In this document: piece after piece, positions 38,861-49,612 of the stretch | How positions within the stretch are numbered: position 1 is the stretch's first letter | Layout: the number at the start of each line of letters is the position of its first letter | Source: Bathymodiolus brooksi | Lineage: Eukaryota > Mollusca > Bivalvia > Mytilida > Modiolidae | Assembly: GCA_963680875.1 (NCBI GenBank) | Contig: OY804577.1 | Location: 104,295,906-104,359,905 of the forward strand | Length of the DNA: 64,000 nt | Direction: 5' to 3' | The notes under the pieces: model-generated | What the model was told of the DNA's origin: nothing | Database searches by the model: none | What the model saw: only the letters and a program-made list of their open reading frames with translations | Made by a program: the position numbers and the translations under genes

Positions 38861-39437
38861 TTTTCAATTTATAACGAAACTTTCATACATTAAGAAAAAA
38901 ACTGCTTATATTAGTTTAAAAATATGTACTGATTCAAATGAATTGGGGAAGCTTCAACATGACGAAGGAACCATTTAATGTTGAATATGTCCTCTGCTCT
39001 GATTGGACTCAAGTTAGGGTTATGATTTCGCTACTCATGAAAATCTGCCAATTGTTATTGCGAAATTAAAGTTATCAATCCTTCATGTATAATCAAAAAC
39101 AGTAGGTCATGCATGAAGCATTTCGAAATTTTAAAATGATAGTTTTTCGTTATTTCTAATAAAATGTATTAATTTTGTAATCAATTTGAATTCGTTTGCA
39201 CTTTGTAAAGTTTCAGGTTAATATTTTTTTCTTAAACACCTTTATTTTCTATCTCATTTTTGTACATTGTAACCATCTTACATAGAATGTAGTATTGGCA
39301 CCTGCTAGACAATTTTGATCCGAAAAAATAATATATAATTTCAAATAAAATCTTGATTTTTTAATGCTTTTATTATCTTTTAAGTGCAAAAAAAGACAAA
39401 ATATTGTTTCATTTGTTTTATTTTCCAGTATATCCTA
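38861..39437. other. AT-rich non-coding stretch
   Basis: Nothing recognisable except CCAGTATATCCTA at 39425-39437, which is the left target duplication of the following SINE. Confidence 0.5.
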
Positions 39438-39711
39438 GGGCCCGGGTGGCTCAATGAGTTAGATAGTTGGATTACCTAACAACTCATACAAGCCTATCAC
39501 CAATACGGCGTGGGTTCACGTCCAGCTTTGTAAATTACAAAAAAGGGTGCACTCGACTCGCAGCCGCAAGTAATAAAGTCTACCAGTTGCTTGTCCATGG
39601 TCGGTGGTTCTCTCCGGGTACTCCGGCTTCTTCCACCACTAAAACTGGTAGCCATGATATAGCTGAAATATTGTTGAAAGTGGCATTAAACACCAAACAT
39701 CAATCAATCAA
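39438..39711 (+). mobile_element. tRNA-derived SINE, family B, with target-site duplication
   Basis: It starts GGGCCCGGGTGGCTCAATGA (A-box-like), has a B-box-like GGGTTCACGTCC, core GGTCGGTGGTTCTCTCCGGG, tail GATATAGCTGAAATATTGTT, and ends CATCAATCAATCAA. It is flanked by CCAGTATATCCTA (39425-39437) and CCAGTATATTCTA (39712-39724), 12 of 13 identical, showing retroposition. An 87-codon ORF inside is incidental. Confidence 0.92.
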
Positions 39712-39724
39712 CCAGTATATTCTA

Positions 39725-41500
39725 AGATAACTCAAATGTGCTGAGTGTGAAATTGGCAATGGGATAGTATATGTATATAAACATATATTTATCAAGTTGA
39801 TGGATATGGGCTAATTTTACATTGGCTCATGATCATTATTTACACCTTGTATATAAATGAATGCCAGATGTCTAATTTCAGTTTGACTTCCAAAAATACT
39901 ACCTCCGATGAGAAAGTGACTTAGAAATGTCCTTCCGCCACGATATAGCGGATATATTGCCAAAGTTGGCGTTGCACACCAATCAATCGATTAATTAGGA
40001 ATGCCCATCTAATTTTTCACCAATTATATATGACATCGGGTTTTACATGTACTTTTGTCAGACTACTTATATTGCTACGTGTCACCCACTTAGTGTGTCT
40101 AAGGCTGTCTCCTCTTTCCAGAAGTGATCATCTATTTTTAGTATAATTTTTTAATATTATTTTTCTTATGAATAAATGTATGTACTGAATACCTGACCTG
40201 GCATATCTATGTATAGTTTTTCTCTTCACTTTTATTGTATATTAAAATATACATAAAAACACATTTTAATGTGTGTTATGTATGTATCTAAATGATTATG
40301 CATGGTCATGTAAATCTGCGATTATCTGCCCCTTCAGGGCCCACAATATTGCCTGTACAATAATAATCATTTTATAATGTATACAGTTATTAAAGTGTTA
40401 AAAATATACATGTACATGCTCTAACATATGTACATAGAATAAAAGAACACGATCAGAAATTGTAATCTGTCACTTCAGGACCCACGGTTGCAACAATAAG
40501 GTTAGGAGTTGGGGTGTTTAACGCCACTTTCAACAATATTTCAGTTATATCGTGGCGGTCAGTTTTATTGGTTGAAGATACTGAAGTGCCCACAGAAAAC
40601 CGCAACAATAATAATTATTATTATTATGATGCATACAGTTAGAATAATGTTCAGAAATACATACATATGTATATGCTAAAAATAAAGATTATGTACATAA
40701 GTTGAAAGACCCTTCAAAAAAATTTAAGTGCCTTATATAATTCTACCCGATTCAAATCTACTGATGTTTAATACAGACAGATATTTGATTAATCTAAGTG
40801 CTTTAATGCATAAATAAATATTAGTGCATGTCATAAGTACAAATATTTGTATAATCAGTTTAATCAAAAATCAATATGTAACTACAGGGTATATATGATA
40901 TCATCTAAATGATGATTTATAGCCAATTTTTAATGTACTTAGCTCATCCACTTCTATAAGACCCAGCTGTTTACTGATCTATATTCGAATACAGTTTTTA
41001 ATGTAAAAAAAATATCTCATTAAAAATCAACTTCATGTAATGGTACAACATGTCGTAAAATGTAAAACATTGAAATTGTGGATTATTTTTTAACTTCTGT
41101 GTAAATTGTAAATGGAATCTTTAATCAACGATATTTTAAACTGTTATCTGGTTTGAATATATTCACCGAATTATTGCCACTTGTTATAATATCTTGATAT
41201 AGATTTGGGTCAATTTCAAGCAAATGAGAACAAGTGATCGAAATGAACAATTTAAAAATATTTTACAAGACGTACATTGACATATGATTCCCCTATATTC
41301 TTTATTAAACAATTGGTTTTAGTGTTATTAAATTAAAGCATAAATGTGTTAAAATCTTTACAAAAAACCCCCAGTTAATTATGGAATTAACGTTTTAATA
41401 TTTTCGTAGCCTCAGCTAACCCCCAGTTAATGTTGACAGAAAAATCGATAAGAATGACAACCATTGTATTCCTACAAAAATATTTACCAATCAGCAGACA
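39725..41500. other. AT-rich stretch upstream of the LRR-Ig gene, with SINE-tail fragments
   Basis: 39937-39995 (CCACGATATAGCGGATATATT, ending near CACACCAATCAATCGATTAA) and 40507-40606 (GGTGTTTAACGCCACTTTCA, TCAGTTATATCGTGGCGGTC) are pieces of the SINE core/tail in opposite orientations. Two copies of a short AT-rich motif with CTTCAGGRCCCAC occur at 40333 and 40474. No gene is supported. Confidence 0.5.
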
Positions 41501-41536
41501 GTAAGACTCATATGTTGTTTATATATGTTTATATCT

Positions 41537-41543
41537 TATATAA
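41537..41543 (+). promoter_or_regulatory. possible TATA-like element
   Basis: TATATAA lies about 245 bp upstream of the LRR-Ig start codon. Such strings are common in AT-rich DNA and no transcription start is known, so this is only a candidate. Confidence 0.15.
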
Positions 41544-41707
41544 TTTAAGCAGTTATGATAAACTTGATAAGAAATTCAACGATAAGTGAAATCTGATTGA
41601 AATAACGTTATTAGAGAAGAAGAGCGCTCAACTGTGCAGTTATAAATACACCGACAGAGGTCGCTGTTATAAAATCTATACACTACACAGTGAGGAACGT
41701 TGGCGAT

Positions 41708-41758
41708 ATGAAGGATGCTCGTTCTCGCTGGAGATTTACTTGGGAATTCGTTAAATAG
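41708..41758 (+). promoter_or_regulatory. upstream ORF 1 in putative 5' leader
   Basis: A 16-codon ATG-to-TAG ORF lies 30 bp before the LRR-Ig start. If the leader is transcribed, it could lower initiation at the main ATG. No expression evidence is available. Confidence 0.3.
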
Positions 41759-41760
41759 AA

Positions 41761-41799
41761 ATGAAAACAAGTTCAATTCAGGACAATCATGTTTCATAA
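41761..41799 (+). promoter_or_regulatory. upstream ORF 2 overlapping the LRR-Ig start
   Basis: A 12-codon ORF (ATG 41761, TAA 41797-41799) in another frame overlaps the main ATG at 41789. Ribosomes starting here would bypass the main start, so it could be inhibitory. It depends on where the transcript begins. Confidence 0.3.
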
Positions 41800-43345
41800 T
41801 ACCAATGTGACATTTTGTGAAAGAATTTTAGGATTTATTTTAATTATTTTGGGATGTAGCGGATTAGTTTATTCAGCTTGTCCAGGTATTTGTTTTTGTC
41901 CACCACTGAGTGACAATGTTTTTTGTTCTAGAAAAAATCTTCCGTTTATTCCTAGCGGAGTATCACCGGACACCATTCAGCTTAACATGAACGAAAATAA
42001 TTTCCAATCTCCTTCTTTATTTAGGAGTAATTTCTCATCTTATAGAAAATTAGAACATTTGTATTTGAGTAGTTGTGGAATAGAACGACTGGAAGTTGAT
42101 ACATTCGCAGACTTAAGTAAGTTACAATGGCTAGATTTAAGTAAAAATCGACTGAAAATTGTTGCAGATTTTACATTCCGAGGGCTTACATTAGAGCATT
42201 TATTTCTAAATGACAATCCTGGAATGCTAATTTCCAAAAATGCATTTTTGGGATTACGTACTATGGGATTATATATCCATAATTGTGCAATTTCCGAACT
42301 TTCACTTGAAGTTATTCGACCAATGAACAGGACCTTAAAATATCTGTGGTTGGATGGTAACAAATTTGAAAGTTTCTCCATAGATTGGCTTTATATATTT
42401 AGAACATTAAGTCACACAAGACTAGCGGGAAATCCACTTCATTGTAACTGTGAGGTAGGTTGGTTATTTAAATTTTACCAGAACAATTTGAAAATGTTTA
42501 TTGGCGTAGATCCTCCATCTTGCCGAACTCCATCAAGGCTAAGAGCAAAGCAATTCAATGAACTCTCTGCAGAAGATTTCCGTTGTCAATTACCAGTTTT
42601 TAAAAAGGTGGATGCTATTTTCGAGGAGTCGGTGGGTAAATTAAACTGTCTAGCCACAGGAGACCCCATTCCAACAATACAATGGCTAAAACCGGGAAAC
42701 AGTGTGGAAGTCTTTAAACCAAAGGCCAACTCGGATTCCAATGACAATTATGGAATTCTGTACTTAAACAATCCACAAGCGACAGACGATCTGCTTTACA
42801 AATGTGTCGCTAGCAATCCTGCAGGAAATGTAACATTTTCTTTAAATGTCGTATGGCCACCGAAATATTCCAGGGATCAAGTTATTATCAATACACCGAA
42901 ACCGACTCCCCCACCGACATTACCACCAACCAAAGAACTAATAACACCAGACCCTAAACGTGAACAAGAGCAATCAAAAGACCAAAACAATAAATCAGAC
43001 AAAACAGACAAAGTCAAAGAAACACTTGTTAAAGATAAAACCGAAAAGACGGTTAATTCAAAAGAAGATTCTTTCATTATAGATGCTAGTAAATCTGAAA
43101 TGAGTATGGAAAAAGAAACAATTCACCATGGTGAATTTTCATTGGCAGACATTATAGGTGCCGTTGTAGGGACATTTTTGTTAACATTACTTGCATGTAT
43201 TGCTGTATTCCACGTAGTAAATCGTCGATTTAACCACAATCTCATGTACAAATCACAAAATGGTTTACCAGGAAAACAACCCAACAATCATATAATCGTA
43301 GATACACGGACTGAAAATATGAAAATGTTACAAAATAATATTTGA
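41789..43345 (+). CDS. LRR-Ig single-pass transmembrane protein (518 aa, uninterrupted ORF)
   Basis: Seen: a signal peptide (about 1-29, hydrophobic core FILIILGCSGLVY); an LRR N-terminal cap with Cys31, 35, 37 and 46; about five to six leucine-rich repeats (about 61-210; e.g. LEHLYLSSCGI, LQWLDLSKNRL, LEHLFLNDN, LKYLWLDGNKF); an LRR C-terminal cap (NPLHCNCEVGWL; Cys219, 221, 245, 266); one Ig domain (about 268-356; Cys287, Trp299, DDLLYKC to Cys339); a Pro/Thr then Lys/Glu/Asp-rich stalk (about 368-447); a transmembrane helix (about 453-477) followed by NRR; and a cytoplasmic tail of about 41 residues with no ITIM-type motif. Sequons are N81, N180, N347 and N401. Known: this layout is that of LINGO/AMIGO/LRRN/LRIG-like adhesion or recognition receptors, a group expanded in molluscs. 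Inferred: cell-surface ligand binding; the ligand is unknown. The start is the first ATG after an in-frame TGA at 41762. There is no intron in the ORF; upstream non-coding exons cannot be excluded. Orthology is not assigned. Confidence 0.93.
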   Translation: MFHNTNVTFCERILGFILIILGCSGLVYSACPGICFCPPLSDNVFCSRKNLPFIPSGVSPDTIQLNMNENNFQSPSLFRSNFSSYRKLEHLYLSSCGIERLEVDTFADLSKLQWLDLSKNRLKIVADFTFRGLTLEHLFLNDNPGMLISKNAFLGLRTMGLYIHNCAISELSLEVIRPMNRTLKYLWLDGNKFESFSIDWLYIFRTLSHTRLAGNPLHCNCEVGWLFKFYQNNLKMFIGVDPPSCRTPSRLRAKQFNELSAEDFRCQLPVFKKVDAIFEESVGKLNCLATGDPIPTIQWLKPGNSVEVFKPKANSDSNDNYGILYLNNPQATDDLLYKCVASNPAGNVTFSLNVVWPPKYSRDQVIINTPKPTPPPTLPPTKELITPDPKREQEQSKDQNNKSDKTDKVKETLVKDKTEKTVNSKEDSFIIDASKSEMSMEKETIHHGEFSLADIIGAVVGTFLLTLLACIAVFHVVNRRFNHNLMYKSQNGLPGKQPNNHIIVDTRTENMKMLQNNI

Positions 43346-43715
43346 ACATGTGAATTTTGTGAGTGACAGGAGTACGTAGTAACAAGACCTCAGGGAAAAA
43401 ATGTGTGTACATAGACTGGTGCTTTGAAGTAAGACAAAGATAAATGATGCCAAATTCTAGTCAGGATACAGTCGAGGAAATATAATATACGAGTGGACTA
43501 TACAACAAGTCGATTATTAATTTACAGCATTTAGGCTGTCATATAGGAAGGTTTAACAACCGGCTATAAGGCCAAATTAACGTCAGATTTACTTAATTTG
43601 ACCATAAAATTTGATTGATGACCGGAATGTGCCCTAACATTATCTATGGACACCGGCCATGTACAACAGTATGAGAGGTGGATATAGTTTGGTATTTATT
43701 TTGGTCAATTAAATA
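43346..43715 (+). other. probable 3' untranslated / downstream region
   Basis: No ORF, repeat or RNA is evident between the LRR-Ig stop and the dinucleotide repeat. It is likely 3' UTR in part. Confidence 0.35.
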
Positions 43716-43753
43716 TATACACAAACACACACACACACATATATATATATATA
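43716..43753. repeat. (CA)n-(TA)n microsatellite
   Basis: CACACACACACACA is followed by ATATATATATATATA just upstream of a local tandem duplication. Confidence 0.9.
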
Positions 43754-43754
43754 G

Positions 43755-44007
43755 GTAAATTGGATCAAATTGTAATATACTATTTGTGCGAATTTACAAG
43801 TAGTGTTAAGACGTCTGGTCGTAACGTACACTTCAGAAATATGTGTACACAAACAAATATAAATATGTAAATTGGATCAAATGTGTGAATTTACACGTAG
43901 TGTTAAGACGTCTGGTCGTAATATACACTTCAGAAATATGTGTACACAAACAAATATACAATGTATGTAAATTGGATCAAATTGTAATAGACTATTTGTG
44001 CGAATTA
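43755..44007. repeat. tandem repeat, 2.4 copies of about 100-112 bp
   Basis: GTAAATTGGATCAAAT starts at 43755, 43867 and 43967. GTTAAGACGTCTGGTCGTAA and CACTTCAGAAATATGTGTAC occur in the first two copies. The ORFs over it are incidental. Confidence 0.85.
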
Positions 44008-44080
44008 ATATGGCTAACGAAACGGATTTTCTCACGTTACATTTTTTTTTATTCCAAATGTCAAGTGCTGGGAAATGGTT

Positions 44081-44086
44081 AATAAA
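44081..44086 (+). terminator. candidate polyadenylation signal
   Basis: This is the first canonical AATAAA I see downstream of the LRR-Ig stop, 736 bp away. An ATTAAA variant lies at about 43708. Either could end the 3' UTR; no transcript data are available. Confidence 0.25.
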
Positions 44087-44099
44087 TATTTTCATATTA

Positions 44100-45180
44100 C
44101 CGCTATGGCTTACTAAATCATTTTTCTGAAAAATCAATAGTATAATATGTTAATGACTCGGCTTTTGATTGTTTTCCGCGGATTTATGTGGAGATAATAG
44201 TTTTATCGTCGACAGAATTAGTGCCGCATTGCTAGTTTTGCTCATCTGTTACAAGATAATCATACAAAGCTTCGTTAATATTTGTAAAACACGATAGTTA
44301 CTTCAAAAATCTGATTTAAGTGCATCTGTCTTTTTTTTGTTTAGTCACACTATATGGATCTAAATTGTCAAATGCAGGCCGTTACCAGTATTGTTTTGAA
44401 AGAAATCAGTTCATCGATTAACGCTATTTAGATAATTGCCGGAGACGCTGAATTAAAACTTTAGCCAATGAACAACCAACTTCTAACTCTATCAAATGCT
44501 TCAGTGTTCTCACAAATTGCTTTTCACTTCTTAGCACATTTTGCCCAAGGGAAGTTTCTTTTTCAGAGTTGCAATAGACACAAAAATGTTATCGATTAAG
44601 ACATATCTGTGTTTGTTATAGAATAGTTTTCTTGGCTTTTTTTGTATTTTAGATTAGAATCAAGTCTCTGTCTTGGTATATAGTATGAGGCCCCGACTAC
44701 AAGTCTACTAAACAAATGTTGACATATGAAGGAAAACAAGTTTATCAACACAAAACATTATATTTAGATAAATATCTACCAATAAAATGTCAATTTGAAG
44801 GCTAATATTGTTTTTCCCACTTGTTTAAAGGTATTTATTTTTCACTTTTCACATTGTACAAGTCCATTCAATCAGACCGCGATCAAAATTTAAAATCCGA
44901 TTTTTTTCTCCTCAAGGGTAGAAATATATTTGTTAACACCCAAGTGTTAGGTCGAATGTCTATTTTCTAAAAATGTATACTTGAAAATTGTATACTTTAA
45001 TAATTCAACTTTAACCGTTTAAAAAGAGAATGTGCTATTTAGATAATAAATCTCTATAAATGCTCTATTAGATAAATAAACACGAAAGCACCAGACTACA
45101 AATTATCTAATTTTATATACCAGTATTTAAATATGTAGTAAACGTGATACATGTATTGTTGATTGTGTTTTTCAAATATT
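44100..45180. other. AT-rich non-coding stretch
   Basis: No gene, RNA or repeat was recognised. Confidence 0.45.
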
Positions 45181-45182
45181 TT

Positions 45183-45625
45183 TTTATGTGTATTAATTGT
45201 ATATGCTTTAAGCATTGAACACATTATAAAACAAAAAAAATCAATCAAAGTGTAAAATATAAGAGCTGAATCTAAATAGCCACCATTTTTAGATTTTCAT
45301 TTTTTGTATATTAATTGTATATGCTTTAAGCAAGGAACACATTTATAAAGCAAAGAATCAAAGTATAAAAAAATATATAACAGCCGAATCTGAATCCACG
45401 CCATATTTAGATTTTCATTTTTGTCTAATAATTGTTTGCTTTAAGCATTGAGCACATTAGTGTAAAATATAACAATTGAATCTGAATTGCTGCAATATTT
45501 AGATTTTCATTTTTAGTATATAAATAATTATTTGCTTTAAGCATTGAAAACATTTATAAAATAAAGAATCAAAGTGTAAAATATAACTCCTGACTCTGAA
45601 TCGACGCCATATTTAGATCTGTCTT
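45183..45625. repeat. four-copy degenerate tandem repeat, unit about 95-120 bp
   Basis: Each copy has GCTTTAAGCAWKGAACAC, then AATCAAAGTGTAAAATATA, then GAATCTGAATCGACGCCATA-like sequence and ATTTAGATTTTCATTTTT. Copies begin near 45197, 45313, 45431 and 45527. Confidence 0.75.
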
Positions 45626-46832
45626 CATCTTTTTTTCACACTTCATCAAGACTGAATGTAAGCTTTAAGATTGCGTGCGTGATGGAATGTACTGTAACAT
45701 GAGCTGAAGGGTGTCTGAGGTATATATTTGTGTTTGACTGTAGGGATGGAAGAGTTTAGATAGATGGATGGATGAATGGATGGTATTTCTGGAAAATATT
45801 CCTTCATGTTATAAGCCCATTAATTTGTATTGTGAGATGAAACTTTATATTCTTAACACGTATTAGTTGTATGCTGTTATGGTTTGTATACAAAGTATTC
45901 TATTTATTTCATCATTCAGCATAAAATGAACTATGTGATAAATAAATTATGTTTAAATCAGTATTTTGTGTTGTATTTAAGTTTTTGTATGAATGTCTAC
46001 CTGTGATATTGTACAGGGATGAACAGACACGAAGGTTAGCGGATCAGGGGATTATTTGTACATCATTAAATACTAACAGAAATTTTTACTACTTGTGTCG
46101 AGTGGTTTATAGAAGGATATGGCTGATCACATAAGCAAACTTTAAACCACTTAATATTTTATATTGGCAAAATTAATTATTGTTTTTCTTTGTGTTCAAT
46201 ACATAATGATTTTGAAGTTACGAAAACCCTTTTCAGAGGAAAACCAATTAAGGTCCAAACGTATGTTGTTTTCAGCTTTACCATGGCGTATCCAGATGTA
46301 CACAATCAAACAAACCGACCAAGTAGTGTGTTCGTCCTCGTCCGCTTTGAAATCAGATATTTTTATTAACATTTTAGTACTCATTATGGCTTTGCCTGCG
46401 ATTTTCTCCAAAGGTCGAGATTTGAAAAAAGAACCCATCTTTTAGTTCTTTTCACATTGGAATGATGTATATTTAATCTACAAATTTATTAATATTTTGA
46501 TATTTGACATTCGTTAGATCTACAAGCAATCATCATAGTTATGAAATAAGTATTGAATTTACTTAAACACAGTAATATATCGATTATATATACTATATAG
46601 ACCATAGTATCAATTAAATATTAATACAACATTATTATTTTTAACATGATGTTCATCTTTAGAAATACATTAAAAAATACTTATAAAAAACTCATAAAAT
46701 CTGTGAATACAAATGTCATGTAAAGTACATTACAGGCCCTTAAGGGGGAAACAGTAATAAAAAAGACAATTTTAATATGCATGTACAATAAAAATACTTT
46801 GGACTGAAAACAACATTCGTACTAATGAAATT
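45626..46832. other. non-coding stretch; short unassigned ORFs only
   Basis: A GATG/ATGG-rich simple repeat lies near 45757-45785. Overlapping short ORFs occur on both strands at 46164-46445; neither shows a recognisable domain. No gene is asserted. Confidence 0.4.
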
Positions 46833-46985
46833 GGGTGAGTGATTGAGTGATTGTTGTTTAGCGCCAACTAAGCAATTCTTCAGCTATATCATGGCGAGAA
46901 CAAGTTAATTTTTTAATGAAATGATGATGAGGTCCGCTTTGTACTAGACAAACACGATTAGTTGGATTTTTATAGCAAATGAAAT
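46833..46985 (-). mobile_element. SINE family A, head-truncated
   Basis: Tail GGGTGAGTGATTGAGTGATT, then GTTGTTTAGCGCCAACTAAG, CAGCTATATCATGGCGAGAA, and ATGATGATGAGGTCCGCTTT match the tail-proximal half of the 1784-2103 copy. The tRNA-like head is missing. Confidence 0.7.
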
Positions 46986-47402
46986 TGAAAAATCTACATT
47001 GTATATATATATATATATATAAGTTATTTAGATGTTGAGTACAAAAAGAGCGGATACTTCTTCAACACTAAATTAAAAGTAAACCCCATCAATAAGGAAA
47101 TGGGCCTCATTCTTAAGTCGTAATTAACGTGTAAGTAATACGATGATTCTTAAGCTGGGTCATGACCTCCATTACAACCACAAAGGCGACAGGAAATGTA
47201 ATACCAACCAATTATAGCAATTTGTGTATTGCTGATAACATCGATTTCAGTGTATATTTCCGAAATTATAGTAAATTATGTCCAAAATTACATTTCAAAC
47301 CTTAATTTGGATATTATTCTTTGTCTCTATATGGATGGACTGTGAGAACTGATAAAGATGCAAGAATACACCCACCCACATATACATTTCTATCGGGGGA
47401 GG

Positions 47403-47507
47403 GGGGTTATGGTGCTTAACGCCACTATCATCAATACTTCAGTTATATCGTGGCGGTTAGTTTCATTGGTGGAGGAAACCGGAGAAAACCACCGACCTGC
47501 AGCAAGT
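47403..47507 (-). mobile_element. SINE family C, core/tail fragment
   Basis: GGTGCTTAACGCCACTATCA, CAGTTATATCGTGGCGGTTA, GTGGAGGAAACCGGAGAAAA and CCACCGACCTGCAGCAAGT follow the family order; the head is absent and a few bases of the core (GTACCCGG) are deleted. Confidence 0.7.
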
Positions 47508-47509
47508 AT

Positions 47510-48690
47510 TTTTTTTCCGTTTTAAACTGCCAATTAAATGCTATTTTTAAAGATTTATGGCTACTTCCGCAACAACAAAAATATAAGTTTAGTGGCTTGA
47601 TGTAATGTTGCACATAGGTATATAGCAAAGATGCGTTTATGGTAGATCTCTCATCAATGACAAAAAGATAATATTCAAAAATGTATGTCTCTTTCCTAGT
47701 ATTTTTTCAATTTCAACGATAACATTTAAGTTCTAATAATAAAATACATGTAGTTATAAAATTGATTAACTAGTACTAGGAACAAATTGTGTGTCCCGTA
47801 TCCCTTTCGCTATTGTTCTGCCATTTTGAAAACTTTCATAATCTGTTCTCTAGCCACCACCCACACAAAACATCAATAACCGTGGTCGATCAACTAACAA
47901 AACAAGTGCACCATTTGTACCACGTCAAGATGTTGAAAGTTACATGTCATCATAGAATGACCCAGAGTTGACCTTTTTATCCCATTGTCCGTACTAAATT
48001 GTCCAGTATAAAGTACCTGACTGATCCCTATTGAGTGCAGCAATCAGTATTAAATGGATTGTTATCAGCCTTGGACAGCTGCAGTCGATAGATTGGTGTC
48101 AATAATAGATATCCTATAGACATGCTTTCAATCACTCTTGGTCAGATTTCAAATTTTATCATTAAATAATAAGTGAGATGAGTCGCATATTTCAACCGAT
48201 TTTCATTAATAACGAACATAACCTTTTTAATATCGGATTATTAGATAGATATTAATAATAGTTTTGCTTCTGAAAGAAATACTAAGATATATAATACGCT
48301 TGTAAATATCAGAACATCAAGACGCGACTGGAACCACAGGCGCTTGAAGTACGGAATTCCCCCCCCCCCCTCTTTTTATAACTTTTTGTTCAATAGATTT
48401 TTATTATTATTATTACATCTGTTTTTCCTTTAGTTAACGTGTTCGCTTCAATACAACCATAAAATCTTATATTATGGTAACAACAACTAGCATATGCCGG
48501 CCCTATTATATCATAGTCGTCGGCACTTAATTATTATTATAATTATTATTAGTATAAGTATTTAGTATATTTTATGGGCAGTTTTGTTCATTGTAACGTA
48601 TAATATTTATATATTTTTATTTTTTTATTTTTTAATGTTATTGTTTTTGTAGTTTAAACATATTTTTATTTGCTAAATATAACAAATAGG
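47510..48690. other. non-coding AT-rich stretch with a 12-C run
   Basis: A homopolymer of 12 C lies at 48359-48370 within otherwise AT-rich DNA. The region 48520-48660 is low-complexity A/T. No gene was recognised. Confidence 0.45.
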
Positions 48691-48822
48691 GATCGGACAC
48701 AAGTTTTTACAACTTATGAAGTCTTCTCCCGAATACAATAATTTACAATGTTATTGTTTATGAATCACTGTAATGACTTTGCCCCTTGTGGGCTCTCTAT
48801 TGGACAATACAATTCTTATTCT
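48690..48822 (+). mobile_element. non-LTR retrotransposon 3' end
   Basis: TAATGACTTTGCCCCTTGTG followed by GGCTCTCTATTGGACAATAC and a short TTCTTATTCTTAT simple tail is the typical 3' end of CR1/L2-like LINEs in invertebrates, by recall. No ORF accompanies it. Confidence 0.5.
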
Positions 48823-49140
48823 TATATGGGCACGAAGACGATAAATAAAGGAAAAAGAGATGAAATAATAAAGAAATATTGAAAATAAATATGTAAATAT
48901 AGATAATTTAAAAAAAGGGGGTTGTTGATAATTCCGTGCCACGAGCGCAAGTCACTTAGAACTACATAGCATGAAATATAAATTATAGGACTTGTCACTA
49001 AAAATGGTTTGTGTGATCTCTCTTTTATCTCCTCTAATCACCCTGTCACTAAGTCAAAAACCGTAACAAAAAACAGCTGTATCTGAATGAATACGTTGAA
49101 GATACCAATACTGGCTTTAATTCAACGGGAGAGAGAGCAC

Positions 49141-49464
49141 CTATTGATGGTGTCGGAGAGCAGATTTGAAGCTCTCAACGGAGGTAGCGCTAACTATATT
49201 TTCCTCCAGGTGGTTCCACTCTAATATAGATTTATTGAAGAATGAATTCCTATATTGCGCAGTATTACACTGGATTCTGTCGAAAGACTTTGTATTGTTC
49301 TTGACAGAGTTTTCTACGATGTTCGTATTGACGTAGTCGTAGCTGATGTTTATTACTTTATATTCACGCCTAAAGGTATGACCAGTGTTTACATTAAAAC
49401 AATAATCTGTGCAGGTTTTTGTTATCATTTGTTTATTATATCTGTATTGCCTTTGGAGATCCAA
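49141..49464 (-). pseudogene. LINE ORF2 C-terminal fragment (107 codons)
   Basis: The open stretch ends with YRNSFFNKSILEWNHL, then a segment with VSATSVESFKSAL near the stop. This is the characteristic tail of non-LTR retrotransposon ORF2 proteins (YKxSFFPRTIxxWNxLP...SLxSFKxxL). The catalytic RT domain is not in frame upstream, so this is a 5'-truncated remnant. The methionine at 49464 is not a real start. It abuts a fragment of the repeat seen at 61.4 kb. Confidence 0.7.
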
Positions 49465-49496
49465 TCATCAAAGGTACAGGTTTGAGATCCAATTAA

Positions 49497-49570
49497 CCTG
49501 TTTATCACCGCCACATTTTTGTACCTGTCCTTAGCCAGAATCTGGAATTCCAACTTCATTTGTCGTGGTC
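49497..49570 (-). mobile_element. fragment of the dispersed repeat triplicated at 61.4 kb
   Basis: On the minus strand, ATTCTGGCTAAGGACAGGTA and AAAAATGTGGCGGTGATAAA match the order of the units at 61348-61820 (GGTCTTGGCTTAGGCCATGG, AACTGTGGCGGGGTTAAATC). Confidence 0.45.
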
Positions 49571-49612
49571 TTTTACATTTTCAATGAGGTGAAATGAGAT
49601 TTTTCGCTATCT

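Noticed and set aside
39438..39530. Functional tRNA gene
   Set aside because: A- and B-box-like motifs are present, but the cloverleaf is not maintained and the sequence continues into SINE core and tail.
39467..39730. 87-codon ORF
   Set aside because: It lies wholly within a SINE with a target-site duplication.
46164..46445. Overlapping ORFs on both strands (93 and 80 codons), possible exon
   Set aside because: No recognisable domain, and open frames on both strands at this length are expected by chance. Transcript data would be needed.
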